From: Planococcus citri
Lineage: Eukaryota; Arthropoda; Insecta; Hemiptera; Pseudococcidae
Assembly: GCF_950023065.1 (NCBI RefSeq)
Contig: NC_088678.1
Span: forward strand, 81,377,590-81,441,589
Length of the DNA stretch: 64,000 nucleotides
Direction: 5' to 3'
Positions 58,325 through 64,000 of the stretch are shown here, in pieces. Below the pieces are notes generated by a model, which was not told where the DNA came from, did no database searches, and saw nothing but the letters and a program-made list of their open reading frames with translations. Every line of letters starts with the position of its first letter. The stretch's first letter is position 1. The position numbers and the translations under genes were made by a program.

Positions 58325-58669
58325 CATGCCGTAAGGATAGTTGCTGGAGAACGCTGGGATACCCCATCCGTGCCAGTGTTCCAGTCACTCCGTTTGCTCA
58401 GTATTCATCAGCTTTATACGTGTGCCTTATTAATTTTCTTCCATCGTTACAGAGACTCATTTGGTTTTCTGGTAGGAGAGACCAGCACCAGAAGGGCAGC
58501 ATCGGGGGTTGCCTTGTTGCCAAATTGGGGAAGGTCAACTTCCCGGTCTCAATTTCGTTTCTATTCTGCCTACTTGTACACAAACCTGCCGTTGGAACTT
58601 AAGAACATGGGCTTGAGTGAATTTATACAAAAAATTGGTATGCATGTGACATCTAATATGAAGGAATGA
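58325..58669 (+). pseudogene. C-terminal fragment of a LINE (non-LTR retrotransposon) ORF2
   Basis: The open frame reads HAVRIVAGERWDTPSVPVFQ, SLRLLSIHQLYTCALLIFFH, then a TRRAASGVALLPNWGRSTS stretch and FRFYSAYLYTNLPLELKNM before TGA at 58667. The order RIVxG...TPS.P.F..L.LL.I..LY, TRRA, R, LP.ELK is typical of the region after the reverse transcriptase core in jockey/CR1-type LINEs. Everything upstream, including the RT catalytic motifs, is missing, so this is a dead 5'-truncated copy. It has no ATG, as expected for a fragment. The clade is uncertain. Confidence 0.75.
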
Positions 58670-58806
58670 GTTATTGAATGAATGAATGACTGAATGAGGA
58701 ATGATTAAGGGTCTGTCTCTGTTTTGACTTTATGTCTGTTTATCCGCCTGACTGCCTACCTGCTGTATGTATGGTGTATCCCTCACATCAAAAGTTGAAA
58801 ACTGGT
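58325..58806 (+). mobile_element. LINE 3' part, upstream segment
   Basis: The ORF fragment is followed by gaatgaatgaatgactgaat and ctgtctctgttttgacttta, presumably the 3' untranslated region. At 58799-58806 it is interrupted by a hAT-like element. It resumes at 60636 after the 8-base duplication AAACTGGT. Confidence 0.7.
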
Positions 58807-59003
58807 TAGAGGTCTTATTTTCAAGCGATTTTCAGTATAGATTTATATCGATATTTTTTCCCCAAGTATCGATAATATCGATAAATATCGATACTTTTCA
58901 ATTGACTTCAATGACCAGTTATTTTTCTCATAATTTATAATTAATTACGAATATTATTGAAATGGATAGCCGCCAAGCCGGACAGAACTCGAAAATGTAG
59001 ATA

Positions 59004-59610
59004 CAGTAAAAGCTCGTTATAACGCTCTTCAAGGGACTGGAGAAAAAAAGCGTTATAAGCCGAAGCGCGTTATAATCGAAAGTCTCATTTTAACGCTGAT
59101 TAGCGTTATACCGTGAATTCTCGTTTTAAAGCGAAAAAAGCGTTATAAAGGAAGTGGAAACGAGAACTTTATTTTGAATTTGAACAACTGTTCCAGGTGG
59201 AAATGAAAAAATCTGAAATTTTACTTTGATTTTTAGGTCTGCTATAATAATATAAATGATTTTTTGGCAAAATTTTGCAATAAGAGTTTTTTTTGCTTTT
59301 TTAAAAATCAAAACTACAAAAATTGCAAAAAAAAACTGTTGTTGCGGCCAAAATTTTCAGAAAGTGATAATTTTTTACACATGAGTAAGCTTTTTTTCGC
59401 AAAAAATTAGGTTTTTAATACTAAAATTATGAAAAAAATGTGATTTTTTCTGAATTTTAGAGAGTTAAAACGCGATTTATAATTGCTCATGAGCGTTATA
59501 TCGCGATTAATTTTACATTGGTTTAAATGAGGATGTCAAGGGACCGGAAGGAATCAGTGTTATAACGAAATCAGCATTATATCCGAAAGCGTTATAACGA
59601 GCTTTTACTG
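59004..59610 (+). mobile_element. Element E: 607-bp pogo/Tigger-like non-autonomous element
   Basis: Terminal repeats start CAGTAAAAGCTCGTTATAAC at both ends (the right one read in reverse complement), with TA at 59002-59003 and 59611-59612. CAGT-initial ends with a ctcgttataacg core and TA duplication are typical of pogo/Tigger-type mariner relatives. Further gcgttata motifs recur within 100 bases of each end. The AT-rich core has no transposase. It sits directly against element D. Confidence 0.85.
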
Positions 59611-59614
59611 TATA

Positions 59615-60226
59615 ATTGAAGGGTTCCTTTCCAAGTCGGCCTAAGTCCATTTTTTTCGTTTCGAGAAAAACACAAATAAGTGTTTTTCTCGCCCTTCCGC
59701 TTCAATAATAAATGATGTGATTATATGGTTGTGAAGCTTGATCTTTCTGCTTTAAAGTACCGTATTGGTATTTTTTTAATTTTGCGTATTTTCAGCTCCA
59801 GAGCGCGTCAAACAGTCAGAAAAAGTGGACTTAGGCCCATTTGGAATTATCTGATTTTAAAAATTTCGAAAAAGAGCTGAAAAAACGCGTTTTTTTAAAA
59901 AAAATTCACAAATCATTAATTTAATACATTTCTGAAACAATTTCATGTGAAAACGCCTTCACTCGAAAGTCGTTGAAAAACTTGAAAAAAAAAACGGCAC
60001 AACTGCACTTGTATACAAATACTCGTAAAAAATGGATTTAGGCCACTTTGGAATAATCAGCTGTTTTTTCGAGCCGGCAAAACAGCGCTCCTGAGCGAAA
60101 AAAGTAACGCCAGGTGTTGGGACAAGGTGATAAAGGTGTTAACTGACCTGTACCAGCAGATGGCGCTGCTAACTCAAAAATGATAAAAATGGACTTAGGC
60201 CGACTTGGAAAGGAACCCTTCAATTG
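59615..60226 (+). mobile_element. Element D: ~610-bp element with 40-base inverted ends
   Basis: The left end attgaagggttcctttccaa, then gtcggcctaagtccattttt, is repeated in exact reverse complement at 60187-60226. AATT flanks both ends but also extends the palindrome, so the target duplication (likely 4 bases or fewer) is ambiguous. The end motif (tggacttaggcc...ttggaa) recurs inside at ~59828 and ~60033 in the orientation of the right end. Removing D restores the left end of palindrome F. No coding capacity is seen. Confidence 0.8.
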
Positions 60227-60450
60227 AGGAGCTTGGTGACAAAGTTAGACAAACGCCACTGAGGGCGCATACGAAAAGGGACCTAACGACCAAAAAAAAA
60301 AAAAAAAAAAAGTTCTCCGAAATTGTTGTAGGAACCGTTCCTACAACAATTTCAGAGAACTTTTTTTTTTTTTTTTTTGGTCGTTAGGTCCCTTTCCGTA
60401 TGCGCCCTCAGTGGCGTTTGTCTAACTTTGTCACCAAGCTCCTCAATTAT
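60222..60450. repeat. Palindrome F: 229-bp near-perfect hairpin
   Basis: Arms of about 114 bases meet at 60336 (gtaggaac-c-gttcctac). From outside in: aattgaggagcttggtgaca, aagttagacaaacgccactg, gggcgcatacg, gggacctaacgacc, a ~20-base A run opposite a matching T run, then gttctc(c/t)gaaattgttgta. Only three or so mismatches are seen (for example aaaag/ctttcc). It is an MITE-like fold-back. Element D inserted at its outer left edge. Confidence 0.9.
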
Positions 60451-60643
60451 TTTCTTGATAGAAATTATTAATGTTCAAATACAAATTACGAACCAAAAAA
60501 AGGGCAAAAAATGGAGATAAGAGCGTAAAAACGCAAATATTGATACTCATTCGATACTACGAATTAGTATCAACACCTTTCGATACTACGAAGTATCGAT
60601 ATTATCGATAAATATCAATACTCATAAGACCTCTAAAACTGGT

Positions 60644-60991
60644 AGTATTATGATGCTTTTACATTTTATTATCGCGGTTGCCCTCTTTTTATACTTTTTA
60701 TACTCTTTTTATACTTTTTATTCGTTTGTATCTGTATTTTATTTTTATTTTTGTTTATTTTCATTTTTGTTTTTGCTTTTGTGTTTTCAAACTTTTGTTT
60801 TTCTCTTTCTTTATCTGCGTTGCCTATTGGTTTTGTTTGTTTTTCTTTTCTTTGTTGGCGTGCTTAATGGTTTGATTTGTAAAGTCTCCTCGCTTACCTT
60901 TGGGTACAGAGGGGCTATTGTCTTCTAATTATATGTCAAATGTAACAAGATCTGAAAAATATATTCTATTCTACATATTCTATTCTATATT
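60644..60991 (+). mobile_element. LINE 3' untranslated tail, downstream segment
   Basis: Continues the LINE after the hAT element: a T-rich stretch (tttttatactttttatactc), tcctcgcttacctttgggta and cagaggggctattgtcttct. It ends with tattctattctacatattct-type 5-base repeats, like the short 3' tandem repeats that terminate several LINE clades. The F/Y/L-rich frame over 60650-60928 is a translation of the T-rich untranslated region. Confidence 0.6.
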
Positions 60992-61089
60992 TTTTTTTGG
61001 CTTGGACTCTGCAATTTTCACGGTTGACTAGGGGGAAGAAACTGAACTAGGTAGGCACATAACACCAGTGTTACCATCTAACAATTTCA

Positions 61090-61302
61090 AAAATAATTGT
61101 TTTTCAAATATGAAAGATGTAGGATTTTTTTTTAATTTTTACTTTTTTAGGTTAGGAACAGAAATGAATAGTATTTTTAAAAAATTTTAGCAGTGATTTT
61201 TATATTTTTTATGTGTTTGTTTTTCACCACCTTTAAGCGAAATTACTGAAAATCACTACTTTCACTACCGAATTTCAAAATCACTACCTGTAGACACCCT
61301 GC
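61090..61302 (-). repeat. Dispersed motif M
   Basis: Ends aaaatcactacctgtagaca followed by ccctg, and contains aaaatcactactttcactac. It matches the copy at 25.14-25.36 kb over roughly 200 bases with gaps. Confidence 0.5.
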
Positions 61303-62950
61303 AACGTCTAATTCAAATACCTACTAATATCTTTTTTTGCCAAAACAGGTTAGGTAAATGCTAGAGCTAAAAAATTACGATTTTTTCCAAAAATTCCCAC
61401 TCTTTGAACACAGCTGTATCTTCCCTCCAGTAAGATTTTCGAGGCTAGAAAAATTTCCTGGGTAACTACCAACTTAAAATGAAGGTCTCTACTGAATTTG
61501 GTCACAATCCTTCAACTGTTTTCGTGATTTTACCCAAAATGCTGCAAATCCATACCAATTTTTCAAGCTGAAACGTTTCCCAAATTTCTTTTTCTGGTAA
61601 AAAATGTACCCTTTTTGCAGCCGAATTGGCTCGCCACAGCCACGAACATGATCATCGGGGGCTATAACCCTACTACCATATGTATGTATAGGAATAACGT
61701 GCTAGAACATATGCCACATGCCACATACGAATATTAGCGATGACGACGAACGATGCCCGTTACGCAACGTGACAATAAAAGAAATTGAAGGACAAATGCG
61801 CGTATAAAGCTTTTTCTCTATCTCTCTCTCTTTGCTCGCGCTCGCTGTCGCTGTTTGGGGCGCGAACTCGAACGCGAACGTTATCGTGCTCTCATTGTTA
61901 TTCTCGAATTAGCGCCTTGGTTCGTTACGCAGGTTGTACATACACTGTACACACTGTACACAGTATTTATATTGTTATTTATTCAGTCATCTACCCTGCG
62001 CCTTCACCTCTTCCTCTTTCTCACTCTGTCACTATTTTTCTCTCGAATTCTGTCCATAATATGTATACCTGACACATTGATAGGTCGTGACAATTCTCCT
62101 TTCTCTTTCATCGAGTCCCACTAGGTAGGTAAAACTAACACGGCGCAATAACCTTTTCAGTGTTATTCAGGAAATTCGCGCAGCACAAGTGTCGAGAGTT
62201 TCAAACTATATTTATACCTACGCAAATGATGGCAAAATCGATTGAATAATGTTCGGACGGACGCGGACGGCTTCTATTCAGAAATATTTTTACACATTTT
62301 CTGAATGATGATGAGGCAAGTAGGTATTGTGAGGCGAGATCGAGGCCAAGCTCTTATATATCTCTAGTTTCAATTTCTAACGTCTGAAGCATCGCAGGCA
62401 AATTTACGAACCTTTAAGCCAATTTGAATAAAAATTCTAAAGATGCCAAAAGATCTAAAATTTTACGTAACACTACACAAAATATTTCATGTACGCAAAT
62501 GGGTACAATATTTCAAAAAATGGGGGAAGGGAATAATTCAGAACGAATAAAAGGAAATATAATACCTCTTCCTTTTCCATCCGAGACGAAAAAATTCAAC
62601 AAAAACATATACACGCGATGCCGAATCATCAAACCAAACAAAAAATACCATACTATACACGATGACGGCAGCGGCCATGACCCTTTTCATTCGATTTGAA
62701 AATCTTCGGTCATTATCAACAATTTATCGATACGTAATTTAAACGATCCGAGATTGAAAATAAAAATACGAACTCGGTCAGTTATAATGATGTTACACTA
62801 AAATGTACTGTACATCGGTGTTATCATTACATCGACATATTGTTTCATGACCCGTTCTTCTTCACTTCTTTTCTATGTATTTACGAAGTATTATCGACAA
62901 AAACAAACCTGGATTTTGACATCCAAGCTGTGTTTTTCAAAATTTTGGGC
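61303..62950. other. Unique island, no gene established
   Basis: Has a tctctatctctctctctttg run (~61815), a gtacacactgtacacagt dyad (~61948) and frames on both strands without recognised domains (61785-62072 and 62424-62699 plus). One possible splice acceptor precedes the latter, but the frame is Lys/Asn-rich and nondescript. Confidence 0.35.
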
Positions 62951-63826
62951 TCTTAGTACCACTTTGACAATGGAGGTGTTCAACTTACAGAAAAAATTTT
63001 GAACCATGACTACGTACGCTAAATCGAAAAAGCATGCGAAATTTCAGTTTCTGAAGAGCACTTTTCGAATTTTGGTAATTTTTTAAAAATCAAATTTGGC
63101 CTAAAAATGAGAAAAAAATCAAAATTTTACCAAATTGATCCAGAAAGCTGAAATTTGGTAAGCAGGTGTACTTAACTTTCGACTTCTATCTCAAAAGTAG
63201 TAAGTGGGTAATTTACCCACCATGCAAATTTTCCTCAACAATTTCAAATTGGGACGCAAATTGTATCAAAATAAAATCTTTAGGTACTTACTAACTAAAC
63301 CATCGATGAGTCTAAACTCGATTTTCATCTTATTCTTTCATTTTCATAAGAAATAATTGTGCTCACCTGAAACAAAAAATAAAATACATCATTAATTAAT
63401 GGATTGACAAATTATTTCGTGACAGATAATACAATTAAAAAACAAACCAAATACCTATGTAGGATTGTAGATAAGACTCCATTAAATAGATATAATTACA
63501 TATACTTAACGTGTGCCACTCAGGTTTGAGTGTACAGTTGAAGATTAACGGTCGACAAAAAAATATTCAAATCTGAACTTGTTTAGAAAAAAGTGATGTA
63601 TCAAACAGGGTTGAAATTTAAAAATAGTTTTTGGCAAAAAAATCAAACCAATTTTTGGTGAATTTTTAAAAATCAATTTTAGACAAATGTGACCTATTTT
63701 TGACCCATCCCCCTCCCTCGAACCGAGTAGAGGAAACGGTTTAGAACAGTTTTCAGCAGTTCTGGTACCTGGAGCCTCCATCAGATTTTTGGAAGTTGAA
63801 AATCTTACAAAATTTTACTTACTTTA
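62950..63826. repeat. Diverged B-like arm pieces around a short unique stretch
   Basis: 63050-63170 carries aatttggcctaaaaatgaga, tcaaaattttaccaaattga and gaaagctgaaatttggt, a clear relic of the B arm. 63190-63590 is AT-rich without a feature. 63640-63820 resumes diverged B-like text (ttttcagcagttctggtacc, tggagcctcca). Confidence 0.5.
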
Positions 63827-63828
63827 TA

Positions 63829-64000
63829 GTCCGGCATATGACAATAGGAGTACCTAATTGTACCCCCCCCCCCCCACCAATCCTCCGGGACAACCTTTTT
63901 CTTAAAGGGGACATCCTATGGAACATTTTAAAGCAAACTTGCCCAAAAAAAAGTTGGCATTACTTACAAAATGGCGGCCATTTTGATTGACAGGTCAGCC
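63829..64000 (+). mobile_element. Element B7: family-B left end, cut by the window edge
   Basis: TA (63827-63828), then gtccggcatatgacaatagg, a C tract, cctccgggacaacctttttc, ggggacatcctatggaacat and aaatggcggccattttgatt. It is well preserved and continues past the window. Confidence 0.85.

Larger units (their letters stand above)
58807..60635 (+). mobile_element. hAT-like composite element, 1829 bp, inserted in the LINE
   Basis: Ends TAGAGGTCTTAT and ATAAGACCTCTA are exact inverted repeats, flanked by perfect 8-base duplications AAACTGGT (58799-58806 and 60636-60643). Subterminal blocks of TATCGATA type (atcgataatatcgataaata left, tcgatattatcgataaatat right) mirror each other inside the ends. 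The 8-base duplication and the terminal sequence fit hAT. There is no transposase. Most of the interior consists of the later insertions E, D and F, so the original hAT was only a few hundred bases. Confidence 0.88.

Noticed and set aside
60650..60928. 92-codon Phe/Tyr/Leu-rich frame resembling a membrane protein
   Set aside because: Lies in the T-rich 3' untranslated tail of the LINE. Hydrophobicity follows from TTT/TTA codons.

Overview
This is an AT-rich eukaryotic nuclear window with very little recognisable coding sequence and no operons, rRNA or tRNA. Three things argue for a metazoan, most likely an arthropod and perhaps a plant-sucking hemipteran: intron-like splice signals, cut-and-paste transposons of the hAT, pogo and mariner types, and a 5'-truncated LINE. 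The taxon is a guess from sequence texture (many acctacc, tactcgta and cgtcgtcgt tracts), not from a recognised gene.

The window alternates between two kinds of DNA. Islands of 0.4-2 kb of richer, apparently unique sequence lie near 3.7-5.2, 8.5-8.9, 9.8-11.9, 14.7-17.1, 20.4-22.5, 26.4-28.3, 30.6-31.8, 34.9-37.8, 41.3-42.5, 46.2-48.1, 51.2-52.2, 54.0-55.8 and 61.3-63.0 kb. Repeat blocks fill the gaps. The islands hold the only plausible host exons. The best two are on the plus strand: a candidate first coding exon at 16285-16378, and a 58-codon exon at 28083-28256. Both have good splice signals and compatible phase, so they may belong to one gene whose introns carry the repeats. Weaker candidates lie at 16040-16137, 22171-22216, 35031-35127 (minus), 46823-46869 and 54509-54554.

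The repeat blocks resolve into families, lettered here. A is a GCTAGC-rich inverted-repeat element (887-3440). B is a 1-3 kb fold-back element with TA flanks and ends reading GTCCGGCATATGACAATAGG; two copies are complete and many are partial. C/N/O/P is a family with internal ~125-bp tandem units, one member of which contains a ~1-kb near-perfect palindrome. G is a 1.5-kb fold-back with ends GGGAACCTCTTGAGG. I is a 920-bp TA-flanked element. K is a 381-bp miniature element. J, L and a 1.8-kb composite are three hAT-like elements with 8-bp target duplications. D, E and F are small elements nested inside the 1.8-kb hAT, which itself split a LINE 3' end. M is a dispersed terminal motif.

A separate class is the long arrays built on gacaattttgacaaaaa-type units. 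They include a regular ~205-bp tandem array at 17.7-19.6 kb, and two opposed arms (23.3-24.4 and 29.3-30.3 kb) with a ~225-280-bp higher-order period.

The insertions can be ordered by nesting: B inside A, C inside B, K inside B, and D into F (with E beside it) inside a hAT inside a LINE. No gene cluster or new enzymatic system can be supported. The most unusual content is the density of long inverted repeats able to form double-stranded RNA, and the stacked insertions with intact target duplications.
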